Shown: positions 46,087-54,705 of the stretch, one piece after another
How the letters are laid out: every line of letters begins with the position of its first letter
Numbering within the stretch: position 1 is the first letter of the stretch
NCBI GenBank assembly: GCA_964036045.1
Contig: OZ038385.1
Coordinates: 22,891,813 to 22,955,812 of the forward strand
DNA length: 64,000 bases
Reading direction: 5' to 3'
Source of the DNA: Eutreptiella sp. 'Long Island Sound 2002'
Taxonomy: Eukaryota; Euglenozoa; Euglenophyceae; Eutreptiales; Eutreptiaceae
Program-made: the position numbers and the translations under genes
The notes under the pieces: model-generated
Told to the model about the DNA's origin: nothing
What the model saw: only the letters and a program-made list of their open reading frames with translations
Database searches by the model: none

Positions 46087-47011
46087 ACCCAGTCAAAAAG
46101 GAGGTAGTGCCTGATGCAAGGGTGGATGACGATGCTGCTTCTTGCACGTCAGTTTCAACATCGAGGCCAAGTACCGGTGCCGGTGCCATCCCTTCATTGA
46201 CGTCGAGACCCCAGAGGTGGTCGCCACATGTGCTGCAGCATAGTGAATAGAAATCTCGGATGCCGCATCGTGAACACTGGATGTCTAGACCTCTTGTGGG
46301 GGTCATCGGTGATTTGGGGCTGTGAACCTCGGTGGTGTCCGTCGTTGGGCTAGCCGGGGCGCTCGGGGCAGTTTTGCTGTCCCTAGGTGGTGTGCAGAGC
46401 ACCGCGCCATGCATCTCGCCCGGGAGGGCATTGTGGTCGACATGGCACTGTTGGAGCAGGTGATGGTGGAGTGCCACTAGAGACGAGACCTTTGTATTGA
46501 TGGAAGCCGTGCTGCGCAAAAACTGCGAGATGTCTCCAATAGTGGTGAAGTCATTCCACGGCCGGGCAGGATTGGGTGGTTCCGGGAGTGCTGGTCCTGT
46601 GACCCCGGCCTGTGGCTCCGGCGGATACGTGGTGGTAATGCGTCCGCTTGGATGCCCTAGACCCCGTGACCCTGAGAGAACTTGCTGGGTGGGGTGTGGT
46701 CCCGGGTTGGCCTCTACATCCCCATCTTGTACCACGTCGTGGTGCCACGTTGTTGACTGTGGAGGGGGGGGTGCTGACTGGAACGCCAATCCCATGTAGT
46801 GCAAGGCATGCAAAATTCCCAAGCAGATGCAATTTGATACACGACGAATGTCACCGCGGAGGTCATAAGAACGTGCTGAGTCGTGCTGGTTGTAGTCAAC
46901 ACAATACGACGGATACATGCTGCCTCGAAGTACTCGCCACCTGTATCGAGAGGCGCCCGACCTTTGGAGGGTAGAGGGCGTACACCTGTTACCACCAATA
47001 CCATGAGGCAT
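45821..47011 (-). CDS. LINE copy A ORF (alternate frame): 2A motif and zinc-binding segment
   Basis: This frame carries the first 2A motif (GDVEANPGP, about residue 97), preceded by a hydrophobic stretch (CICLGILHALHYMGLAF) and HHDVVQ. Downstream is a likely zinc site, CSRCGIRDFYSLCCSTCGDH (two C-x2-C pairs). Its last third overlaps the start of the next ORF, which returns to the main frame near 46000. It is either a region between two compensating indels or a product of programmed frameshifting. Without other intact copies I cannot say which. Confidence 0.5.
   Translation of the reverse strand: MPHGIGGNRCTPSTLQRSGASRYRWRVLRGSMYPSYCVDYNQHDSARSYDLRGDIRRVSNCICLGILHALHYMGLAFQSAPPPPQSTTWHHDVVQDGDVEANPGPHPTQQVLSGSRGLGHPSGRITTTYPPEPQAGVTGPALPEPPNPARPWNDFTTIGDISQFLRSTASINTKVSSLVALHHHLLQQCHVDHNALPGEMHGAVLCTPPRDSKTAPSAPASPTTDTTEVHSPKSPMTPTRGLDIQCSRCGIRDFYSLCCSTCGDHLWGLDVNEGMAPAPVLGLDVETDVQEAASSSTLASGTTSFLTGCAQREPPPRDSAQPERPRPAHSPQLHVACHMDQRPTANHGPQVPVHQCGEVQRQQDPIAYLIPSRLGMSPRWVATPPCGPPTAYGCTR
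46697..46720 (-). other. 2A-type recoding motif 1 (DVEANPGP)
   Basis: The motif matches D-(V/I)-E-x-N-P-G-P exactly. Such motifs make the ribosome skip the Gly-Pro bond, separating products without a stop. It is in the alternate frame and preceded by VVQDG. Confidence 0.75.
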
Positions 47012-47910
47012 AGTATAAGACGATGTGATGGAATGAGAACTCGGTGGGGCGGGAGGCGTGGGCCTGCATCCGCTGGCGAAACGGGAGTGAAAGGGGTCAC
47101 CTTAATTACTGCCCGCATGGCATGGCCCTCCCGAGTGGACCCTTCTGCCGCTTGCGACGAGGGCCTCCTCACTCCTGCGAGAACGGAGGACAGTGAGTGA
47201 AGGGGAGAAGCGGCATGGGATACAGCAGGGTGCAAACATGTCTCATGCACCCAAGTTTTCATGTGTCCTGTGTGTGAGCTGGCCTGCGACGAGAAGGAGT
47301 CGTGGAGTGCAACCATGTCCCGGTAGGAGGGAAGGACGGAAGGAATGGCAGCTACCTGCCGGGACTCTCCAGCCCGCAGGAAGCTGACCGACGGGAGGCG
47401 CATGTCTGTTGCGGTGTATGGCGGGGGGATGTCGTCGGCGTGTGGGGGAGGGCTGGGGGGAGGGCCGTTCGGAGGCCGGGTTGCGGGGTGGGGCGCTGAC
47501 AGGGCTGTCGGCGGAGGGGCCGCTGATCGGGGCCGTGCCTGGGGTCGGGGAGCGCGAACTCCCCCTTGCGCGGAGTCCCTCTGTGCCTGTACCGGCACAA
47601 AGGGGTCGATGTCGTCACATTGATCGAGGTCAATCGGACAGCTTGCTGTCCTTTCCTCGCTGCTGGCGGCGGCCGCGCCGTCGTCTCCCGTCGTAGAGGC
47701 GCTCGGCGGAGGTTGCGGGCACGGCTTGGCGGCCCGCGCTGACGGTGTGGTGCGGCGGCGCGCCCCTGTAGGGAGCGGTCGCGAGCCCGATGCCGCCGCC
47801 CGCGCCTGCGTAGTGCCGCGCGTGACGGAAGGCGCACTTGTCGCCTCGGCCATGCCCGGGGCTGGGTGGGGCTGTTGCTGGTGGTAATCCGCCCAGTTGC
47901 GCTCGGCCAT
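46714..47910 (-). CDS. LINE copy A ORF: Pro/Ala/Ser-rich, hydrophobic C-terminal segment
   Basis: This is in the same frame as the preceding ORF. About 270 residues of Pro/Ala/Arg low complexity lead to a globular-looking region (ATDMRLPSVSFLRAGESRQV, SYRDMVALHDSF) and a hydrophobic run (LILCLMVLVVTG). That run resembles the signal-like start of the pol ORF before its 2A motif. The frame then passes, out of register, through the nucleotides that encode the first 2A motif in the alternate frame. A shift of frame somewhere near 46880-47000 is needed to link this ORF to the 2A-containing one. No known domain is recognised. Confidence 0.5.
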   Translation of the reverse strand: MAERNWADYHQQQPHPAPGMAEATSAPSVTRGTTQARAAASGSRPLPTGARRRTTPSARAAKPCPQPPPSASTTGDDGAAAASSEERTASCPIDLDQCDDIDPFVPVQAQRDSAQGGVRAPRPQARPRSAAPPPTALSAPHPATRPPNGPPPSPPPHADDIPPPYTATDMRLPSVSFLRAGESRQVAAIPSVLPSYRDMVALHDSFSSQASSHTGHMKTWVHETCLHPAVSHAASPLHSLSSVLAGVRRPSSQAAEGSTREGHAMRAVIKVTPFTPVSPADAGPRLPPHRVLIPSHRLILCLMVLVVTGVRPLPSKGRAPLDTGGEYFEAACIRRIVLTTTSTTQHVLMTSAVTFVVYQIASAWEFCMPCTTWDWRSSQHPPLHSQQRGTTTWYKMGM

Positions 47911-47943
47911 TTGCTGCCCCCACTCCCTAAGCGTGTCAACCGA

Positions 47944-49392
47944 CTAGCCATAGGAGTCTACAGGACGCGTAGATCCTTGTGGCAAACCCGCTGCTGCCTC
48001 GATCATCCGACAGAGGTTTGCCTTGTCCCGATTGATGGACCGGCGAATGTTGGCTTGCTTCTGGCGTTGAGAGGGTGTCGTGCCGCGGGACGAATGGGGC
48101 GTGGATGGTAGGGGTCCCGAGCCGGTCACCCTTTGGGGCGCTGGAGGGGGCGCGGCGTGGTGCTCCTGGTCTGGGCTGTGTTCTTGTTGCGCTGCGGGTG
48201 CCTGAGGTTCTTGTGGTGGTGGATGCTCGAAGGAGGGATGCTGGCTATGGGGTTGGGTAGCCTGATGATGCTGTGGACCGGAGTACGGGTCGTGTTGGTA
48301 GGGGTGTGTGTGGTTCTGGTGGTAGTTTGCGTGATAATGCTGGTGGGAGTGCGGCGAGGCCAAGTAGGGGTCGTGCTGGTATGGGTGTTGGGTGGGTGGT
48401 TCGGAGGTGTTGTGCGGGGACGGGATGTGCGGGGATTGGTCCGGATGGGAGTGGTAGGGTTGGTGTGTTGGCTGGGTGTAGGACGGATAGTAATACGAAT
48501 AGAAATGTGGGGAATGTGGGTGTGGTTGATATGGCGTCGGGCCCGGGGTTTGTGGCTGCGGGGTTTGTGGTTGCGGGGTTGGTTGCTGGTGGTGTGGTTG
48601 TAGTGACTGGGGCGGTGGGTGCTGCTGTGGTGTATAGTACGGGTATGTGTACGGGTAGGGGTACGGTTGGAGGGGAGGGGGAGGGGGGGAGGGGGGGTGT
48701 CTTTCCAGTTTTTTGCGCTTGTGTTTGTGTTTCTTGTGTTTTTTGGTTTTTGGGTCGCGGCGTGGGGATGAAGAGGTGGAGGCCGTAGAGGTTGTGTCCG
48801 AGGAGGCGGAGGAGTCGGTGTCGGAGGGGCGACGATGTTTGCCCCCCACCGCCGTTCGTGTAAACACGCATGTGGGCGGCGTGGTAGTGGTGGAGTCGGG
48901 GGGTTGCTCCAACTGCCGCCAGTGCACTTCAGATACAGACATCGGCGTCGGATGAGTGCCTGTTGCGAAGAGATCTCGAGGACGGCTAGCTGTGGGCCAC
49001 GCCGGCTTGTCGAAGTGAGCAGGGTCCAGGTAGCCGCCGGCAGCGAGGGCGAGAGGGTCGTCCGTCAAGCCCAACGGGTACGTGGAGACGGGGACCGGGT
49101 GGCTAGACGCAAGGGTCATGCCTGCGGCGTCAAGACTCAATGGTGCGAGGCCGTGGCCTGCTGCACACTGGTCTCCCTGCACTGCTAGAAAGGAAAGAAG
49201 CAGCCCGTCGGCATTAACTAGGTCTCCATATGCATCATGGGCCCCATGCGCCTCGCCATGACTCCCAACCGGGAAAGGGGCCGGTTGCGTGTTGTGCTGA
49301 GGATTGTACCAGGCTGCCATAGTGTCCATATTTTGGCCAGGGGCAGCAAGTACGGTCCAAGGGGAGGGTGCCAGATGTGGCCCAGCGGACAT
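47944..49392 (-). CDS. LINE copy A ORF: Pro/His/Tyr-rich protein with basic motif and LHC-like N-terminus
   Basis: The 482-codon frame is in the same frame as the LHCII remnant and is separated from it only by the TAG at 49468. Its first residues (LAPSPWTVLAAPGQ ... MAAWYNPQ, later YPLGLTDDPLALAAG) echo the LHCII unit start and the PLGLADDP loop, so the two are fused by descent. The middle has a lysine/histidine-rich, nuclear-signal-like KKHKKHKHKRKKLERH. Next come about 200 residues of His/Pro/Tyr/Gln low complexity and a basic tail (SQRQKQANIRRSINRDK). It may act as the RNA-binding ORF1 of the element, which is inference from composition and position. A 70-bp block near 49105-49172 is duplicated near 49430-49505. 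It ends in TAG, and the frame reopens at once into the next ORF. Confidence 0.6.
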   Translation of the reverse strand: MSAGPHLAPSPWTVLAAPGQNMDTMAAWYNPQHNTQPAPFPVGSHGEAHGAHDAYGDLVNADGLLLSFLAVQGDQCAAGHGLAPLSLDAAGMTLASSHPVPVSTYPLGLTDDPLALAAGGYLDPAHFDKPAWPTASRPRDLFATGTHPTPMSVSEVHWRQLEQPPDSTTTTPPTCVFTRTAVGGKHRRPSDTDSSASSDTTSTASTSSSPRRDPKTKKHKKHKHKRKKLERHPPSPPPPPLQPYPYPYTYPYYTPQQHPPPQSLQPHHQQPTPQPQTPQPQTPGPTPYQPHPHSPHFYSYYYPSYTQPTHQPYHSHPDQSPHIPSPHNTSEPPTQHPYQHDPYLASPHSHQHYHANYHQNHTHPYQHDPYSGPQHHQATQPHSQHPSFEHPPPQEPQAPAAQQEHSPDQEHHAAPPPAPQRVTGSGPLPSTPHSSRGTTPSQRQKQANIRRSINRDKANLCRMIEAAAGLPQGSTRPVDSYG

Positions 49393-49467
49393 GACCCCAA
49401 GGGAGCGGGGGCGGGGGGCTGAGCTCGCCAGTGCAGTGCCACGACGCGAGGCTAGTGCCTGCTGCGC

Positions 49468-51315
49468 CTAACAGTGGTGCGAGGCCGTGGCCTGCTGCAC
49501 ACTGAAATACACCTGGGACCGGGACTGGGGCGTGGTCTGGGGCATGTGAAATGGCCCCTGCGTCTGCTTTACAGAGGCCATGGCGGCCAGACAACTGGGG
49601 TTGCCAGGGAACTCACCAGTCAGGTAATAAGGGGCGGAGGTATCGGGGGACGGGCTCAACCACTCATTGCGCTCAGGTCCGTACCAGGCAGTCAAGTTGT
49701 CAGAGACCCGGTCACAAGCGGCTAGCATGGCCTCAGAGGAAGGAGCAACCTGGTCCATCAGAGCAAGGGACAGACTGTAGGACCTGGAGGCGTCAGCTAC
49801 GTGGGTAGCCCTGCTCCCAACTGGGCCCTCACTGGTCACGATGGCCTGGACAGAGAAATCCAGCATGGAGAACATGGCCAAACGTCTTTTCTGGACCTCC
49901 TTAAACTCGGCGAGACCGTTAGGATCGTCGGCCAAACCCAGGGGGTTGAGGGTGCTACCAGGCAGCAAACCAGGATCTTTACTGGCACGGCCAGCCTGGT
50001 TGGCACGGTAGGCATCAGCGGCACCCTGCAACAGCACCTGACAGGTCAAGACGGCAAAAATGGGTGTGTCCTGGATCAGGGAAGGGTTGCTGCTACCCTC
50101 GTGGAAGATCTCAACACCAGTTGGGAACCAGGCAGGCCCGCTGAGCTGGGAACCAGTGAGGTTGGCCAGGATCTGAGGAGCCAAGCAGCCCATAACATCC
50201 AGCAGGGCCCAACGGGCGTGGATCAACTCAGCTTTACGGTACTGCTCCAGGGTGATTTGGTCAGCACCCAGATCAGCAGTGCCCCACCTGTAGTCACCAG
50301 GGTACACACCTGACAGGTAGACAGAAGTGGAACGCTCAGGGTCCAGCCACTCGCTGCAGTCAGAGCCGTACCAGGCAGAAAACTCTGCAGCGTTGTGGCC
50401 ACAGGCGGCAAACATGGCCACAGGGGATGGTGTGACCTGGCCCATCAGAGCGAGGGACAGATCGTTGGCGCCGGGGGCGTGAGCGGTGCAGGCAGCCCAG
50501 TTCCCAGCTGGGCCCTCACCAGGTGCGATGATTTGGACGGCGTACGCCAACATACTGATAATGGCCAAGCGGCCGTTCTTGGTCTCCTTGGCCTTCAACT
50601 CAGTGAGGCTGTCAGGATCTTCAGCCAGGCCCAGAGGATCAAAGGGCCCACCAGGCCGCAGCTTCAGGCCTTCGCTGGCAGGGCCAGCCTGGTTGGCATG
50701 GTAGGCCTGAACGGCACCCGTCAACAGCACCTGACAAGCCAGGACGGCAAGGATGGACTTGGCGTGAAGCAGGGAAGAGTTGTCAAAGTAGTTCAGGTCC
50801 CCCTCTTGGGATATTTGGGAGATTTGGTCACCAGCCTCAGGCCAGACACGCTCGTCGGGCCGGAAACCAGAATACTTGGTAGTCCCACGGGCGTGGATCA
50901 ACTCACCAGGTTACACACCTGTCAGGTAGGTAGAAGTGGGGCGCCCAGAGAATGGGTCCGACCACTTGTTGTAGTCAGGGCCGTACCAGGCGGACAACTC
51001 GGCATCATTGCGGCCGTAGGTAGTGAACTCGTCCGCAGGGGGCGGTGCGAACTGGGCGATGTAGGTGGAGGTCGTTAGCGGGGCTGGGGCTGGGGAAAAG
51101 TTGTTGAGGGCGAACCCGTACGCGTACTCAGTGGAGTCCATCCCTGCCCCGTACCCTCCGTTATACTGGGGCGCCGTGGGGAACATGGCGTCCAACTCGG
51201 TAGCCTTGCGGTCGTAGGCGTTGAACATGGCCACAGGGGATGGAGCGAATTGGGTGACGCAGGCGGAGGTCAACATCGAGGCTGGGACTGGGACTCGGCT
51301 GGCTCTGGGCTGGGA
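49468..51315 (-). pseudogene. degenerate LHCII (chlorophyll a/b-binding) polyprotein
   Basis: One frame, interrupted by TAA at 50913-50911 and closed by TAG at 49470-49468, contains repeated LHCII units. Unit starts resemble one another (FAPSPVAMFNAYDRK, VTPSPVAMFAACG, VAPSSEAMLAACD), each leading into AWYGPD/AWYGSD/AWYGPE. Helix 1 (ELIHARWALLD) is intact in one unit and deleted in the other. Helix 3 reads KETKNGRLAI in one unit and the chlorophyll-ligand-losing EVQKRRLAM in the next. PLGLAEDP/PLGLADDP loops are clear. LHCII trimers harvest light in thylakoids, and in euglenids the precursor is a polyprotein cut in the plastid. No plastid presequence is visible. Damage to ligands and helices says it is not a working antenna gene. 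It lies inside the retroelement insertion, directly after the spliced leader. Confidence 0.85.
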
Positions 51316-51423
51316 CTAGCTCGGGGGCCGGCTGAACCCGGACTTACTACCTATCCTTCTGCGGGCGTGGCCGCTGCAAAGGACTTACCGCCGGGATGTC
51401 GGGTGACAGGTCATGATTGCTGT

Positions 51424-51449
51424 CGAAAAAAAATAGACACTTAGAAAGT
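51424..51449 (-). other. euglenid trans-spliced leader sequence at the 5' end of the insertion
   Basis: On minus the sequence is ACTTTCTAAGTGTCTA followed by eight T and CG. From memory, the 26-nt Euglena leader has G where position 8 is A here, and is otherwise the same. It is followed by ACAGC and an ATG, not by a GT donor. It is therefore the leader as joined to a mature mRNA, not an SL-RNA gene. This shows that the inserted DNA was copied from a trans-spliced RNA that reached its 5' end. Confidence 0.8.
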
Positions 51450-51462
51450 GCTAGCTCAAAAG

Positions 51463-51477
51463 ATAGCTTGCAAGATT
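51463..51477 (+). repeat. target-site duplication of LINE copy A (5' side of A)
   Basis: ATAGCTTGCAAGATT, identical to 36642-36656. Removing 36657-51477 joins copies B and C without gap or overlap. Confidence 0.9.
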
Positions 51478-53234
51478 ATCAAGACAGGATTGGCAACGAA
51501 TTGGTTGACCTCACAGCCCGAGCGGGCAGTATTATGCACCCTTGCCATGGTCTTGGCAGCACATCACCCGCGGATATCCTCTTGAACAACCATGTGATGC
51601 CGTCCCGTACCCGAAAGTGGATCATCAAATCACGCCCCCTGAAGCTGGTACCCGAGGCGCATTGGACGTCATGGCTGCCTTTGTGCGCGGTCAACGGGGA
51701 TAAGACCCATGGCCCATGGTTGTGAGGGACATTGCGATGGCCAGGGTATGGGGCACCCTGGGAAACCGGGCCGGTGCTGTGCCCACGATGTGGGCAGCGC
51801 CCTGGCCTAGCAGTGCAGGAGTGCCTCTTGTCATGCCCCGCCGAGTCCCGGTTTTGGGACATTTGGACCGACGCATGGGAGGCATGGAAACCGGAGGCAA
51901 CCAAGTGGCGGCAAACGGCGTCCACCAACGAACTGCATGTGCACCCACGTGCAGCTCCCGCACTCCCTTCAACGATCCTTCCTTCCAGTCCAGGCGCACT
52001 GGAGGGTGGCAGTTGCCACATGGCACTGCCGCGTATTCTAGCGATTGCACGTGTGGGTCGTTGACAAACCGCAACACACCCCATCTTTCTTCAACAATAA
52101 ACGGCCCACGCACATCGTCCCACCTGTTGCCGGGGCCCCACCCCAGGTAGCTAAACCTACGGCCCGCAACATCTGGAACCACGTGAGAGGTGTTCTATCG
52201 ATCCCGCCGCGATCAGAGCCACGTTTCACCGATACCACGCCCACGGTGGAGGAACTTCGGTGGCAATTGACACAAGCAGTCACCACCGCTGAGCGCACAT
52301 GGGTCTTGTAGGCCATGGCCCGGCACCGCCATGTAGCACCGCCGCGCAAACGGCCCAGAGAACCGTCGCCGCCACCGGCACAGACCCCGGCCTAACCGCC
52401 GCGTGAGTCTCGTGAAATCCATGCCAGCCCTTTCCCGGAGTAGGCAAGGCAGGCCATGCTACACGCCCAAACGCAAGCCGCGCGACTCTGTCTCGAAGAG
52501 GTGGCACAGGCACTCGCCCGGCAAGCCATCAGAGAGAAGTCCCTCTTCTTGGCACACCACCACAAACACTTGTGTCGGCAAGCGTATTTCCTCTATAAGG
52601 AACACACGGCAGGATGGTATGTAGAGGCGCAACAGGAGGTCTACCAATTGTCCTGGATGGCGGACTCCCGCCAACTGCGCATCTGCCAATGGCGCACGGC
52701 AGTCCTCCCCGAGGCGTGGTCCACAGCATTGCGCAAGCTCGCCGCGGCATCCTCATGTTGGGAGCAGGTTCATGTTTCGCTGTCCACCAGCATCCAAGCG
52801 GACGAAGCGTCTGCATGGCGGACCACTTTGTCGGACCCCCGATGGGACATCCAAGGGGCCACTGCATAGCGCATGACGCGCTTGCGGGACGAGAACCCAC
52901 CCGAGACGCACAAGAAACGGAGGGCAGAGGCGCTGGAGATTCCTAGTGATCTCCAGGACATGCAGATCCCGCTCGAGGACATGGGCGACGTCATTGTCTT
53001 GCCTCGATTGTAACACCCCCGAGAGGTCCGGGAGGACATACCCGTGCAAACGGGGCGACAGGGGTGGGGCAAAGCGCAGGAATGGTTCCTCCCGCCACCC
53101 CGCCGCAGCCGTCTTGGTGAGGGTAGGTCATACCAACCCCATAACCAAAGCTGGCCCTGTCAGTGACGCATGACCTGCTATGTGTACTCTCAATGGACAC
53201 TTGGTGGAACTTCAGTCATGAGTTAAAAAAAAAA
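51463..53234 (+). mobile_element. LINE copy C: 3' part of the older plus-strand copy
   Basis: It continues copy B without gap: LQDYQDRIGNELVDLTARAG (RNase H end), then a TGA where copy A has TGG, then ETGPVLCPRCGQRPGLAVQE (zinc motif) and the helical domain with several frameshifts. It ends in the shared TAA near 53012, the shared 3' UTR and ten A at 53225-53234. With B it forms a 5'-truncated copy of about 2.3 kb. No clear target duplication was found for the B+C copy. Confidence 0.9.
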
Positions 53235-53415
53235 TCATGTGGCAGTGCACTTGCAAAAGGGAGAGGTGGTAGCTGTCCCCAGGATGTGTGGTGAGGCCTT
53301 GTGCATTTTGTGGTTGCAGTATAGGCACGTGCACGACGAGTATTGCGCGGAAGAAAATTAGTAGCACGTGTCCGTGTGTAGTCACATTGAAGCCAGCAGC
53401 GGAAAAGAAGAAAAC

Positions 53416-53595
53416 ATGCCCCGCAAATGTCCTATTCCTAGGTGCAGCGCGGCCCTGTGGGTTTTGAACATCAAAACTCACATGGCATGGTGCCATCCCC
53501 CGGTGCCACTGAACACCCATGATTCGACGGAATGGGTTGTAGGTAGTAGGGATGATGCGAAAAAAAAGAGCGAGCCAAGAAAATCCTTGAGGTGA
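53416..53595 (+). CDS. small zinc-finger-like ORF, 59 aa
   Basis: Begins ATG and reads MPRKCPIPRCSAALWVLNIK then THMAWCH, with a C-x4-C ... H-x4-C-H arrangement that could bind zinc. A Lys/Arg-rich C-terminus follows. No neighbouring exon was found; it may be chance or a retroelement piece. Confidence 0.3.
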   Translation: MPRKCPIPRCSAALWVLNIKTHMAWCHPPVPLNTHDSTEWVVGSRDDAKKKSEPRKSLR

Positions 53596-53681
53596 TGAAA
53601 CCCAAGATGAACTTGGAAGGTGGCACAAACCGACGATAGCGAGGGTACGTCTTACTCTGAAGCCTCGCTTGGCCGCTTGGA

Positions 53682-54038
53682 TTAGGAATGGAAACCAGAG
53701 GAGGTTGCAAGCTCCACAGAATCAGGGTATGCAATAGATCCTGATTCGTCCGGTGGTACCGAGAATTCAGCATCTTCCGAAGATGCTAATACCTCTTCTT
53801 CTTCCTTGTTGGCCTGCTGTTCTTCTTCCTCTTCTTCAGGGGTGGAAGTTCTCCCCAAAAAGAAGGCGATGAAGGCCAAGGGCACAAAGCGGCCCATTAC
53901 CACTCCTATGCTTAGTGCTAAGAAGTGATGTACGTCTTGGCGCAAGAAGTAGGCTGCCCTCTCCCTCTCCTTCCCTTGTAGCAACATGCACGTTAGGGCT
54001 GGAAGGCCCACACAATGCCGCAAGGAGGGAGGCCTCAC
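53682..54038 (-). CDS. possible terminal exon: membrane segment and acidic tail
   Basis: The frame reads RERAAYFLRQDVHHFLALSI, a hydrophobic stretch (GRFVPLAFIAFFLG) and then a Glu-rich tail (EEEEEEQQANKEEEEVLASS) to TAA at 53682. One membrane span with an acidic tail is plausible for a C-terminal exon. A second open frame just upstream (54204-53836) would need a frame change. No family is recognised. Confidence 0.35.
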   Translation of the reverse strand: MRPPSLRHCVGLPALTCMLLQGKERERAAYFLRQDVHHFLALSIGVVMGRFVPLAFIAFFLGRTSTPEEEEEEQQANKEEEEVLASSEDAEFSVPPDESGSIAYPDSVELATSSGFHS

Positions 54039-54250
54039 CCGCCAGAGCCTTAAGGGCCTCCCGAGTTGCGTTGGCCGACCAGTATAGTATCACACACACG
54101 CCTTCCTCCCCCCCCCCCCCTGATGCATTTCTCACCCTATGGTGTACTTTGGACCACATGGCAGCCTCGGTGACCCACCAGCCTTGATGCAGTTCTAACC
54201 CCATTATGCATTTCCAACCCCTTTTTTAATTTTGGCACTAGGGGGGGGTT

Positions 54251-54506
54251 TTAATCTAGATATCCTGCTGTACGTGCGTAGCATCTTCTATTACCTCACC
54301 AGCTGAAGCCCCCTCTGGGTCAGGTAGTCTTCATCTACCGGCTGGAGCCCCTTCTGGGCGTCTCGGTTCCGTCTGAACCTGCAGCAACTCTCCGTGTTCC
54401 GTGTGCGTGTGTTCGGCCAGACGTCTTGCCGTCGGACGCATTTCGCGGGCTGACGGACAGTGGTAGCTGGCACTACCTGACCTGACCTGACCTAATCTAG
54501 ATATCC
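54251..54506. mobile_element. possible short SINE or insertion with 14-bp direct repeats
   Basis: taatctagatatcc occurs at about 54251-54264 and 54493-54506. The 228 bp between end in a (tgacc)n run next to the second copy. Flanking direct repeats plus a short tandem tail suggest an inserted element, but no promoter boxes were found. Confidence 0.35.
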
Positions 54507-54705
54507 CATTTTCGAGAACCCCCCCCCCCCTGTTGACGACCATGCCAGATGGTTTGGTTAATGATGGAGGAATGGGTTCGAGTATTCATAGTTGAAGGGG
54601 AAAGGGCCCTTGACTCTCTACCACACCTACTGGAAGGTAGAGGGCAAATGGCCTCCTCCCAACGGATGGGCAGTGGAACTGTAGTATGGAAATGCAGTGT
54701 AGGAG

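Larger units (their letters stand above)
36657..51462 (-). mobile_element. LINE copy A: 14.8-kb insertion with spliced leader, LHCII remnant, multi-ORF body and 2A motifs
   Basis: A single insertion is defined by a 15-bp target duplication and a poly(A) tail. Read on minus, it runs from the spliced leader (51449-51424) and LHCII polyprotein remnants (51315-49468) through a series of ORFs, almost all in one frame (49392-47944, 47910-46714, 47011-45821 in the alternate frame, 46086-44896, 44862-42991, 42969-42673, 42672-42100). Then come the endonuclease/RT ORF (42066-38815), RNase H and zinc regions (38814-37873), a C-terminal domain (38165-36879) and the 3' UTR. Twelve bases (51451-51462) between the leader and the target repeat are unexplained. 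At 14.8 kb it is far longer than a typical 4-7 kb LINE. It has at least one disabling frameshift (near 38190) and several stops, so it is probably not active as it stands. Confidence 0.9.

Noticed and set aside
51424-51449. SL-RNA gene
   Set aside because: The leader is followed by ACAGC and an ATG, not by a GT splice donor, so it is a copied mRNA leader.
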